Below are positions 52,667-60,701 of a DNA stretch of 64,000 nt, piece by piece (position 1 is the stretch's first letter; every line of letters begins with the position of its first letter). The notes beneath the pieces are model-generated. The model was given only the letters and a program-made list of their open reading frames with translations. It searched no databases and was not told the origin of the DNA. The DNA lies in NCBI RefSeq assembly GCF_000406165.1, contig NZ_CM001977.1, forward strand, positions 4,050,280 to 4,114,279. The letters run 5' to 3'. Made by a program: the position numbers and the translations under genes. The DNA comes from Dickeya zeae NCPPB 2538. Lineage in GTDB: Bacteria > Pseudomonadota > Gammaproteobacteria > Enterobacterales > Enterobacteriaceae.

Positions 52667-55006
52667 ATGACGAACGCATTAAGCCAGATTATTGCCAGCG
52701 AATTGCAGGCGCGTACCGAGCAGGTGAGCGCGGCCATTCAACTGCTGGACGAGGGCAACACAGTCCCGTTTATCGCTCGCTACCGTAAAGAAGTAACCGG
52801 CGGGCTGGATGACACCCAACTACGCCAGTTGGAAAGCCGCCTGTCCTACCTGCGCGAACTGGAAGAACGCCGCCAGACTATCCTCAAATCGATTGAAGAA
52901 CAGGGCAAGCTGACCGATGCGCTGGCCACCTCCATCAACGGTACGCTGAGCAAAACCGAGCTGGAAGACCTCTACCTGCCTTACAAACCGAAACGCCGCA
53001 CCCGAGGACAAATCGCCATTGAGGCCGGGCTGGAGCCGCTGGCAGACAGCCTGTGGAACGACCCAACGCAGACACCGGAACAGGCGGCAGAGACTTACGT
53101 CAACGCCGAAAACGGGGTGGCCGACGTCAAAGCGGCGCTCGACGGTGCACGTTACATTCTGATGGAACGCTTTGCCGAGGACGCCGCGCTGCTGGCCAAG
53201 GTGCGTGATTATTTGTGGAAAAACGCCCATCTGGTGTCTCGTGTGGTGGAAGGCAAAGAGGAAGACGGTGCCAAATTCCGCGACTATTTCGACCACCACG
53301 AACCGCTGTCGCAAGTGCCGTCGCACCGTGCGCTGGCGATGTTCCGTGGCCGCAACGAAGGCGTGTTGCAACTCGCATTGAATGCCGACCCGCAGTTTGA
53401 TGAACCGCCCAAAGAGAGCCACTGCGAGCAGATCATCATCGACCATCTGAGTCTACGCCTTGGTAATGCACCAGCAGACAGTTGGCGACGTGCCGTGGTG
53501 AACTGGACCTGGCGTATCAAGGTGCTGCTGCATCTGGAAACCGAATTGATGGGCAGCGTGCGTGAGAAAGCCGAAGACGAAGCCATCAACGTCTTCGCCC
53601 GCAACCTGCACGACCTGCTGATGGCAGCACCTGCCGGTATGCGTGCCACTATGGGGCTGGACCCCGGTCTTCGCACCGGTGTGAAAGTGGCCGTGGTGGA
53701 TGCGACCGGTAAACTGGTAGCCACCGACACTATCTATCCGCACACCGGTCAGGCAGCCAAAGCCGCCGCCATCGTCGCCGCGTTATGCATCAAGCATCAG
53801 GTCGAGCTGGTCGCTATCGGCAATGGCACCGCATCGCGTGAAACCGAACGCTTCTTCCTTGATACCCAGAAGCAGTTCCCGGAAGTGAAAGCGCAGAAGG
53901 TGATCGTCAGCGAAGCGGGGGCTTCAGTCTATTCGGCCTCGGAACTGGCGGCGCTGGAGTTCCCAGGTCTGGACGTATCGCTGCGCGGCGCGGTATCTAT
54001 CGCTCGCCGCCTGCAAGACCCGCTGTCCGAACTGGTCAAGATCGACCCGAAATCCATCGGTGTCGGCCAGTACCAGCATGACGTCAGCCAGACTCAACTG
54101 GCGAAAAAACTCGATGCGGTGGTGGAAGACTGCGTGAACGCCGTCGGCGTCGATCTGAACACCGCCTCGGTGCCGCTGTTGACCCGTGTGGCGGGCCTCA
54201 CCCGGATGATGGCGCAAAACATCGTCAATTGGCGTGATGAAAACGGCCGTTTCAACAACCGTGCGCAGTTGCTGAAAGTCAGCCGCCTCGGCCCGAAAGC
54301 CTTCGAACAATGCGCGGGCTTCCTGCGTATTAACCACGGCGATAACCCGCTCGATGCCTCCACCGTCCACCCGGAAGCCTACCCGGTGGTGGAGCGTATT
54401 CTGGCAGCAACCGAGCAGAAGTTGCAGGATCTGATGGGCAACGCCAGCGCGCTGCGCAACCTGAAACCGGCCAGCTTCACCGACGATCGCTTCGGTGTGC
54501 CGACGGTGACCGACATCATCAAAGAGCTGGAAAAACCGGGTCGCGACCCGCGCCCGGAATTCAAAACCGCCAGCTTCGCCGACGGGGTGGAAACCCTCAA
54601 CGACCTGATGCCGGGCATGATTCTGGAAGGTGCTGTCACCAACGTCACCAACTTTGGTGCGTTTGTGGATATCGGCGTACATCAGGATGGGTTGGTGCAC
54701 ATCTCTTCACTGTCGGATCGCTTCGTGGAAGACCCACATCAGGTGGTGAAAGCCGGTGACATCGTTAAGGTGAAAGTGCTGGAGGTCGACCTGCAACGCA
54801 AGCGCATCGCGCTGACCATGCGGCTGGACGAACAACCGGGCGAAGGCAATAGCCGTCGTGGCGGCGGACGCGAGCGCGACAACGCGAATGCCGCCCGCCC
54901 ATCGTCGCAGGCGGGCAACAAGGCACGCCCACGCCAGACCAGCAGCACCCCAGCCGGTAACAGCGCCATGAGCGACGCACTGGCGGCGGCGTTTAAGAAA
55001 CGTTAA
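52667..55006 (+). CDS. tex: Tex/YhgF RNA-binding transcription accessory protein
   Basis: A 779-residue multidomain protein: N-terminal Tex helices (VPFIARYRKEVTGGLDD), a YqgF/RNase H-like domain (MGLDPGLRTGVKVAVVD), a double HhH (GVDLNTASVPLLTRVAGL and GRFNNRAQLLKV), and a C-terminal S1 domain (GMILEGAVTNVTNFGAFVDIG, HQDGLVHISSLSDRFV). The last 70 residues are a basic, low-complexity tail. Context greB-tex as in E. coli. Shine-Dalgarno weak. Confidence 0.95.
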   Translation: MTNALSQIIASELQARTEQVSAAIQLLDEGNTVPFIARYRKEVTGGLDDTQLRQLESRLSYLRELEERRQTILKSIEEQGKLTDALATSINGTLSKTELEDLYLPYKPKRRTRGQIAIEAGLEPLADSLWNDPTQTPEQAAETYVNAENGVADVKAALDGARYILMERFAEDAALLAKVRDYLWKNAHLVSRVVEGKEEDGAKFRDYFDHHEPLSQVPSHRALAMFRGRNEGVLQLALNADPQFDEPPKESHCEQIIIDHLSLRLGNAPADSWRRAVVNWTWRIKVLLHLETELMGSVREKAEDEAINVFARNLHDLLMAAPAGMRATMGLDPGLRTGVKVAVVDATGKLVATDTIYPHTGQAAKAAAIVAALCIKHQVELVAIGNGTASRETERFFLDTQKQFPEVKAQKVIVSEAGASVYSASELAALEFPGLDVSLRGAVSIARRLQDPLSELVKIDPKSIGVGQYQHDVSQTQLAKKLDAVVEDCVNAVGVDLNTASVPLLTRVAGLTRMMAQNIVNWRDENGRFNNRAQLLKVSRLGPKAFEQCAGFLRINHGDNPLDASTVHPEAYPVVERILAATEQKLQDLMGNASALRNLKPASFTDDRFGVPTVTDIIKELEKPGRDPRPEFKTASFADGVETLNDLMPGMILEGAVTNVTNFGAFVDIGVHQDGLVHISSLSDRFVEDPHQVVKAGDIVKVKVLEVDLQRKRIALTMRLDEQPGEGNSRRGGGRERDNANAARPSSQAGNKARPRQTSSTPAGNSAMSDALAAAFKKR

Positions 55007-55063
55007 GACATATCCGTTTCTCTCTAAAACGCACTTCGGAAAATATGAGGAAAATTCCATAAG

Positions 55064-55093
55064 ATAAAACCGCTGAATCATCAGCGGTTTTAT
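55064..55093. terminator. Bidirectional terminator after tex
   Basis: ATAAAACCGCTGA/TCAGCGGTTTTAT with ATCA loop, between convergent tex and the caspase-like gene. Confidence 0.92.
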
Positions 55094-55110
55094 CCACTTT
55101 CAGCGACATA

Positions 55111-55593
55111 TTACAGTGGGCCTAACGCTGCACATACGGCACGAATCTGGGTTCTTGTTGATGAATATAGATTGGCTATAACGCCATTCCCGCCATAAGT
55201 TTGCTGTGCTGGATATTGTGCTTTCCAGACACGCGCAATATGTCCTTGAACCCCAGAGAAACAGCACATGAATAATACTCTTACCGTATTATGAACACCA
55301 ATATTTTCAAGAAGAGTTATCGCGTTATTCATTGTAATAACTTGCCCCTGATTATTAGCAAGATCTGTGTTGTTATCTCCACCATGTGCAAATACGATTA
55401 CATAATCTCCATTAGCACAATTATAAGCTGTATTTCTATAGACAATGTCGATTTGATTTATCTGAGCACCAACATTTTCTCCCAAATTGTGGTTAGCTAT
55501 ACTATTAAAAAAATTCCGCATATCTTCCGCACCGCTATCGAGATCGCAATTCACATCAGCGTCAAATGGAATAACAATAACAAGATTTGGCAT
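55111..55593 (-). CDS. Stand-alone caspase-fold (clan CD) cysteine peptidase-like protein
   Basis: A 160-residue protein with no recognised partner. The order of elements fits the caspase p20 fold: a first strand (LVIVIPFDAD), an acidic loop and helix (GAEDMRNFFNSI), a hydrophobic strand ending in the candidate catalytic His70 (YVIVFAHGGDNNTDL), then a strand ending in the candidate nucleophile Cys111 (VRVLFMCCFSG), comparable to His-Gly and D-x-C-Y-S-G in metacaspases and C11/C14 peptidases. No N- or C-terminal extra domain, signal peptide or membrane helix is seen. ATG at 55593 with AAGGAG 7 bases upstream; the frame continues to 55644 but that start is poorer. It is AT-rich relative to neighbours and adjoins a MITE, suggesting acquisition. 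Substrate and role unknown. Confidence 0.7.
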   Translation of the reverse strand: MPNLVIVIPFDADVNCDLDSGAEDMRNFFNSIANHNLGENVGAQINQIDIVYRNTAYNCANGDYVIVFAHGGDNNTDLANNQGQVITMNNAITLLENIGVHNTVRVLFMCCFSGVQGHIARVWKAQYPAQQTYGGNGVIANLYSSTRTQIRAVCAALGPL

Positions 55594-55907
55594 AGCATAA
55601 CTCCTTATCAATGGTTTCACTGTTATTAAATATATATCCTTCACCTTTTAAGTGATGAGTATATTTCCTTCCTGCAACCAAAATTATTTATGACATAATT
55701 TGATTGGATTTCTTTATTTACAGAACATACCACTATAAAAGAAAAAATTAATCGGAAAAAATCGGGCTGTATTATTGGCTCTGGTTAGTTATTGGCAGGC
55801 ATCGATGCATTCATTTTCAAAAATATAGCAAAGAACTCAATAATAAACGCCGGAGAGAATTCCCAGCGGAACGCCTCCCCTAGCGATCGTTCCGCTTACA
55901 GTGATAC
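55594..55907. other. AT-rich spacer beside the caspase-like gene
   Basis: 314 bp of strongly AT-rich sequence holding the promoter of the caspase-like gene. One hairpin (AGCGGAACG ... CGTTCCGCT, 55865-55896) precedes the MITE. No other gene seen. Confidence 0.5.
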
Positions 55908-55910
55908 TTA

Positions 55911-56120
55911 GAACCTATCCCAATAGGCGTCATTGGCGGAGCCTGTTTGGACACGGACAGCCCGCAGACAATATGCAACGCATATTGAACAGGCAACGTT
56001 ATTGTCCGGCCCAACGGGCGAGCGCAGCGAGTAAACCGGAGCGTACACGTAGTACGTGAGGATTTCGAGCACTGCCCAGGCCCAAAATGGCAAGTGAAAT
56101 AGTCCTATTGGGACAGGTTC
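55911..56120. mobile_element. MITE-like element (210 bp) with TTA target duplication
   Basis: Terminal inverted repeats GAACCTATCCCAATAGG and CCTATTGGGACAGGTTC (one mismatch), flanked on both sides by TTA (55908-55910 and 56121-56123), a 3-bp target duplication like that of some IS5-group elements. No transposase. The interior includes GGAGCGTACACGTAGTACGT, a block I recall from repeats in related genomes. Confidence 0.8.
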
Positions 56121-56211
56121 TTAACTGACAAGCATTACCCTGATGGGATAGCTCCTTTTGTATATAAGCCTGTCAGGCTATCTCGTTACAACCAGGCTAT
56201 CAAATCCTGTC

Positions 56212-56985
56212 TCACACATGCAGTTTCACAAACTCCACCACATGCTCCACAAACGCCTCCGGGTGGGAAATAAACGGGGCGTGGGAGGCTTTCGGTATCA
56301 CGACCGAAGTGGAATGCGGGTACAGTTCGTCCATCAGCGCGGCAACTTTACGCGGCACCAACCCATCGAGTGCGCCATACATGCGCAGGAATGGCGTCGT
56401 CAGCCCGGCCAGTTCCTGACGTAAATCCACCCGACGTAGAATCTCCAGCCCGCCGTCCAGCACTTCCACTGTCGGCGACGGTTGCGTCGTGACGACCGCC
56501 TTCAATAGACGTGCGTCTTTTCTGGCGCTTTCAGTACCTAGCGTTTGCAACGCCAGAAACCGCTCGATAGTGCCGGAAAAATCCTCGCTCAGTAGTTGCT
56601 GGAAACCGGACAACACTAGCGGTTTGATACCGGGCCATTCATCTGCGGCCTCAAAGCGGGGTGAAGAGGCCACGGTAATCAGCGCACTTACCCGCTCTGG
56701 TGCGCGGATCGCCGCCAGGCTTGCGACCAATCCGCCCAGCGACCACCCCAACCAGACAGCTCGCGCGGGTGCGCCTGCCAGTACCGTTTCGGTCATCGCC
56801 TCCAGCGACATAGCGGGAAATCCCTGACTCTGGCCGTAACCCGGTAAATCCACACAATGCAGGCGGAAATGCGGGGCCAGTCGCACAACGATGTTGTTCC
56901 ACACCTGCGAATTCATTCCCCAGCCATGCAGCATCACAAGTTCGCATGCGCCTTCTCCTTGCGTGTGCCAGTGCAATGATTCCAT
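56212..56985 (-). CDS. bioH: Pimeloyl-[ACP] methyl ester esterase BioH
   Basis: A 257-residue alpha/beta hydrolase freeing pimeloyl-ACP from its methyl ester for biotin synthesis. Oxyanion region MLHGWGMNSQVW, nucleophile elbow WLGWSLGGLVA, acid in YGALDGLVPRK, His in SHAPFISHPE. Divergent from gntX as in E. coli. Confidence 0.95.
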   Translation of the reverse strand: MESLHWHTQGEGACELVMLHGWGMNSQVWNNIVVRLAPHFRLHCVDLPGYGQSQGFPAMSLEAMTETVLAGAPARAVWLGWSLGGLVASLAAIRAPERVSALITVASSPRFEAADEWPGIKPLVLSGFQQLLSEDFSGTIERFLALQTLGTESARKDARLLKAVVTTQPSPTVEVLDGGLEILRRVDLRQELAGLTTPFLRMYGALDGLVPRKVAALMDELYPHSTSVVIPKASHAPFISHPEAFVEHVVEFVKLHV

Positions 56986-57079
56986 GAGTTATTGTGTCCT
57001 CCGTCGGAAGTAGAGTAGCTCAGAAGTAGAATAGTTCAGGCCATGCTTCCCGCGGCCTGATAACTCAGGGAACGAGACA

Positions 57080-57799
57080 ATGTTGACGATCATGGCACAG
57101 TGCTGGCTCTGCCAGCAGCCGCTCTATCATAGTCATCACGGAATTTGCAGTCACTGCCGCCGTCATCTGCCCCAACCACTTGTCTGTTGCCCACGATGCG
57201 GATTGCCTTCGGCCTCAGATATCCTGCAGTGTGGACGTTGTCTGCAACAGCCGCCACCATGGCAGTCGCTCCTGTTTGTCAGCGACTACCAGCCACCGCT
57301 CAGCCGCCTCATTAAGCGCTTCAAACTTCAGGGACGTAGTGAGCTGGCTCCGACGCTGGCGCGGCTGGTGCTGTTACACTGGCAGGGATGTCGCCGGGAT
57401 ACGGTTCTGCGCCTGCCCGACGCTTATCCCCGTCCTGATGCTATCGTCACGGTTCCGCTACACCGACGGCGTCACTGGCGTCGAGGATTCAACCAAACCG
57501 ACCTGATCGCGCGCTGGCTGGCACACTGGCTGGGGTGCGCCTATGACCCTGATACCTTGATTCGCGTGCGTCATACCGTTCCCCAGCAATCGCTGGGAGC
57601 CCGTTCACGGCGTCGCAACCTGCGCGGCGCGTTTCGATGCCGACAGGATGTCATCAGCCAGCGCGTTGCTGGCAAACGGTTAGTGTTACTGGACGATGTG
57701 GTGACCACTGGCAGCACGGCGGCGGAGGTCAGCCGCACGCTATTGCGTGCCGGTGCGCAACACGTTCAGGTATGGTGTGTATGTCGCACCTTGTCGTAA
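57080..57799 (+). CDS. gntX: ComF/GntX-family phosphoribosyltransferase-like protein
   Basis: 239 residues. N-terminal zinc-finger-like cysteines (CWLCQQPL, CSHCRRHL, CCPRCGLP, CGRC) followed by a phosphoribosyltransferase fold (VTVPLHRRRHWRRGFNQTDLIA, LVLLDDVVTTGSTAAEV PRPP motif). ComF homologues take part in DNA uptake; the E. coli gene is needed for using DNA as nutrient. ATG at 57080. nfuA follows after 56 bp. Confidence 0.93.
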   Translation: MLTIMAQCWLCQQPLYHSHHGICSHCRRHLPQPLVCCPRCGLPSASDILQCGRCLQQPPPWQSLLFVSDYQPPLSRLIKRFKLQGRSELAPTLARLVLLHWQGCRRDTVLRLPDAYPRPDAIVTVPLHRRRHWRRGFNQTDLIARWLAHWLGCAYDPDTLIRVRHTVPQQSLGARSRRRNLRGAFRCRQDVISQRVAGKRLVLLDDVVTTGSTAAEVSRTLLRAGAQHVQVWCVCRTLS

Positions 57800-57855
57800 C
57801 CGCCGGGATGGGCGTATTATAACCAACTAGCGTAGTCAACTATTGAGTTAACATT

Positions 57856-58431
57856 ATGATTCGTATTACCGACGCTGCTCAGGAGCATTTTGCCAAACTG
57901 CTGGCAAAACAGGAGGAAGGCACCCAGATTCGTGTCTTCGTTATCAATCCCGGTACACCTAATGCAGAGTGTGGGGTGTCTTACTGCCCGCCCGATGCCG
58001 TCGAGCCGAACGATACCGTGCTGAAGTTTGAGAAATTGTCCGCCTATGTGGACGAACTCAGCGCACCGTATCTGGAAGACGCCGAGATCGACTTCGTGAC
58101 CGACCAATTGGGTTCGCAACTGACCCTAAAGGCACCGAACGCCAAGATGCGCAAAGTCGATGATAATGCTCCACTGATGGAACGGGTGGAATATGTGTTG
58201 CAGTCTCAGATTAACCCGCAACTGGCGGGCCACGGTGGCCGCGTATCACTGATGGAAATCACCGAAGAAGGCTACGCCATTTTGCAGTTCGGTGGTGGTT
58301 GCAACGGCTGTTCGATGGTGGATTACACGCTGAAAGAAGGCATCGAGAAAGAGTTGCTGGAAAAATTCCCGGAGCTGAAAGGGGTACGCGACCTGACTGA
58401 ACATCAGCGCGGTGAGCACTCCTATTATTAA
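57856..58431 (+). CDS. nfuA: Fe/S biogenesis protein NfuA
   Basis: 191 residues: N-terminal degenerate A-type domain (MIRITDAAQEHFAKLLAKQE, lacking the A-type cysteines) and C-terminal Nfu domain with the 4Fe-4S CxxC (FGGGCNGCSMVD). Carrier for maturation of Fe/S proteins under stress. ATG at 57856. Confidence 0.96.
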   Translation: MIRITDAAQEHFAKLLAKQEEGTQIRVFVINPGTPNAECGVSYCPPDAVEPNDTVLKFEKLSAYVDELSAPYLEDAEIDFVTDQLGSQLTLKAPNAKMRKVDDNAPLMERVEYVLQSQINPQLAGHGGRVSLMEITEEGYAILQFGGGCNGCSMVDYTLKEGIEKELLEKFPELKGVRDLTEHQRGEHSYY

Positions 58432-58467
58432 GCGGGTGCCAATTCAGCCACTGTGGTTTTGATTGTC

Positions 58468-58495
58468 ATGAGCGGTCAGTCATCTGGCCGCTCAT
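58468..58495. terminator. Hairpin between convergent nfuA and malQ
   Basis: ATGAGCGG ... CCGCTCAT followed by CGTTTC; between convergent genes. Confidence 0.65.
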
Positions 58496-58535
58496 CGTTT
58501 CTGCTATCGGTTAACCCTGCCGACGCGTACTCTCG

Positions 58536-60689
58536 TCACTCAGGCTTTTTTGCCTGTTCCTGCTTTCCATTATCCATCGGATTATCCGCCGGTTTGACTG
58601 TCTTTTTGGTTCGAGACGGCACCGGGCCGCCACGGCGCAAATCAATATCCCGAATCAGCCGTTCCAGATAGCGGTCAGTGAAAATGGAATCCAGCGGACG
58701 ACTCAGCTTACGTCGCCAGTTGGGGTATTCCTGGTTAGTACCAGGTACATTCACCGGCGTCGCCATGTCCAGCCAGTCTTCAAGCTGCAACCCTAATAAT
58801 GCACTGGCGCTGTCCGCCAGATAACGCTGCACACCCCGGTTAAGCTGGGCGCTCATGGTGGTCAGCGATGCATTACGTCCCACACGCTGGGGTAGCAGTC
58901 CCTGTTCATGCAGTGCATCCAACAGCCCTTGCTTGGCGCGTTCACGCGCATCGTGCTGCTGCTTCAACAACGCCTCTGAGGGATATAACCCAAGATCTTT
59001 GCCCAACGTCAGATCGACCCCTTGCCAGTAGCCGCGCAGCGTCGCCAGATCGTGTGTGGTGATGGTTGCCATCGAGCGGGTTGGGTATTCATCCGGGGTA
59101 CGAAAACGATCGTGCTGATCCTTTTCAAAAAACAGGACTTTATAAGAATAGATACTGTTGTCGCGCAGCTTGTTGACGATCTCCTCCGGTACGGTGCCCA
59201 GATCCTCACCGATCACCAGACAGCGGTGACGATGGCTTTCTAACGCCAGGATCCCCAGCAAGTCATCCACCGGGTAAAGCACGTAGGCACCACGGTTCGC
59301 CGTGCCGCCATTCAGAATCCACCACAGACGCAGCAGCCCCATTACGTGGTCGATACGCAATGCGCCACTGTGCGCCATATTGCTGCGTAGCAAATCGATA
59401 AACGGCTGATACCCACGCTGGCGCAAACGCGTCGGGTGCATCGGCGTCAGGTTCCAGTTTTGCCCGCCCGGCCCCAGCGGATCGGGCGGGGCGCCGATGG
59501 TTACCGACAGGCAATGCAACTGCTGGTCGCTCCAGGTATCGACGCCGCCCTGCGCGACGCCCACTGCCAAATCACGATAGAGACCTATCGGCATACCCAG
59601 CTGTTTACTATGGGAAAAACAGGATGCCAGCTGTTCATGTGCCAGCCACTGCAACCAGCAATAGAACTGCACATCATCGGCGTGTTCCTGTCGAAAACGC
59701 AGAGTGGCCTCGCTGCGGGCATCGTGGTATTCCTGCGGCCATTGCAGCCAGTCAGCAGCCGGTTTGCCTTGCAGCTTCATCCAGTCCTGTAACGCATCAT
59801 AGGTGGCCTGCTGTAGCAGACTTTCATCGTGGGTTTTCAGGAACTGCAAAAAAGCGGTTTTGCGCGGATCCAGCGCGCTACGGCCGGTGAAGTGACCAAA
59901 TGCCAGACGCAATGCGGTCAGTTTCAGGTGGGTAACAGCGGTGTAATCCACCCATCGGCTGGCGCGGACCGCCGTCAGTTGTCGTTGAATGTCGTCTTGC
60001 ATCCACCAGGCCTGGGCCGCCTGACTCTGATGAAAATCATCCACCTGATTCACATCAATATAGATAATATTCAGCCAGTTACGTGAAGAAGGACTGTACG
60101 GACTGGCGGCTTCCGGCTCTGCCGGATACAGCGCATGCAGCGGATTAAGGCCGACAAAAGCGCCCCCACGGCGCGCCACCTGTTCCACCAGCGTTTTGAG
60201 ATCGCCAAAGTCGCCGACTCCCCAGTTATCGGACGAGCGCAGGGTATACAGCTGTACCATGACGCCCCACCAACGCTTCCCCTGTGTCAGCGGGTCCGGC
60301 TCGTAGCAACGTGTCGGCGCGACAATCACCCGACAAGACCACTGTTGCTCACCCTGCGTAAGCATTAACTGGTGGTAGCCGAGCGGCAGATTATCAGGCA
60401 GCACCAACGTTGCCTGACCACCGGAACGGCCTTCGATAACGCCGCCTTTTTCAAACATGAGCGTCCAGATATAGTCGCCCTCGCCATGCAACGGCAGCCT
60501 GTGCTGCTGCCCCTGACGAAACACATAGACTGAAGGCAAGGGGGCTGTAGCCGGTTCCGCCACATCCAGCAATTGCAGCAACGCTTTACGGGTGTCGCTA
60601 TCGATTGCCTGTTCATTACCGTAAGCATCTTTATAGGTATCAGCGATCCCCTGATGGTGGGGTACAGATTTTTTTGCTTTCAACGCCAT
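58536..60689 (-). CDS. malQ: 4-alpha-glucanotransferase (amylomaltase)
   Basis: A 717-residue GH77 enzyme redistributing maltodextrin glucosyl units. Motifs: GVGDFGDLKTLVEQVARRGG, ASPYSPSSRNWLN, GALRIDHVMGLLRLWW (nucleophile Asp), VIGEDLGTVPEEI (acid/base Glu), ITTHDLATLRGYW. About 20 residues longer than E. coli MalQ because of a basic C-terminal tail (RTKKTVKPADNPMDNGKQEQ). 12 bp after malP; one transcript. Confidence 0.95.
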   Translation of the reverse strand: MALKAKKSVPHHQGIADTYKDAYGNEQAIDSDTRKALLQLLDVAEPATAPLPSVYVFRQGQQHRLPLHGEGDYIWTLMFEKGGVIEGRSGGQATLVLPDNLPLGYHQLMLTQGEQQWSCRVIVAPTRCYEPDPLTQGKRWWGVMVQLYTLRSSDNWGVGDFGDLKTLVEQVARRGGAFVGLNPLHALYPAEPEAASPYSPSSRNWLNIIYIDVNQVDDFHQSQAAQAWWMQDDIQRQLTAVRASRWVDYTAVTHLKLTALRLAFGHFTGRSALDPRKTAFLQFLKTHDESLLQQATYDALQDWMKLQGKPAADWLQWPQEYHDARSEATLRFRQEHADDVQFYCWLQWLAHEQLASCFSHSKQLGMPIGLYRDLAVGVAQGGVDTWSDQQLHCLSVTIGAPPDPLGPGGQNWNLTPMHPTRLRQRGYQPFIDLLRSNMAHSGALRIDHVMGLLRLWWILNGGTANRGAYVLYPVDDLLGILALESHRHRCLVIGEDLGTVPEEIVNKLRDNSIYSYKVLFFEKDQHDRFRTPDEYPTRSMATITTHDLATLRGYWQGVDLTLGKDLGLYPSEALLKQQHDARERAKQGLLDALHEQGLLPQRVGRNASLTTMSAQLNRGVQRYLADSASALLGLQLEDWLDMATPVNVPGTNQEYPNWRRKLSRPLDSIFTDRYLERLIRDIDLRRGGPVPSRTKKTVKPADNPMDNGKQEQAKKPE

Positions 60690-60701
60690 GGTATTGATTC
60701 C

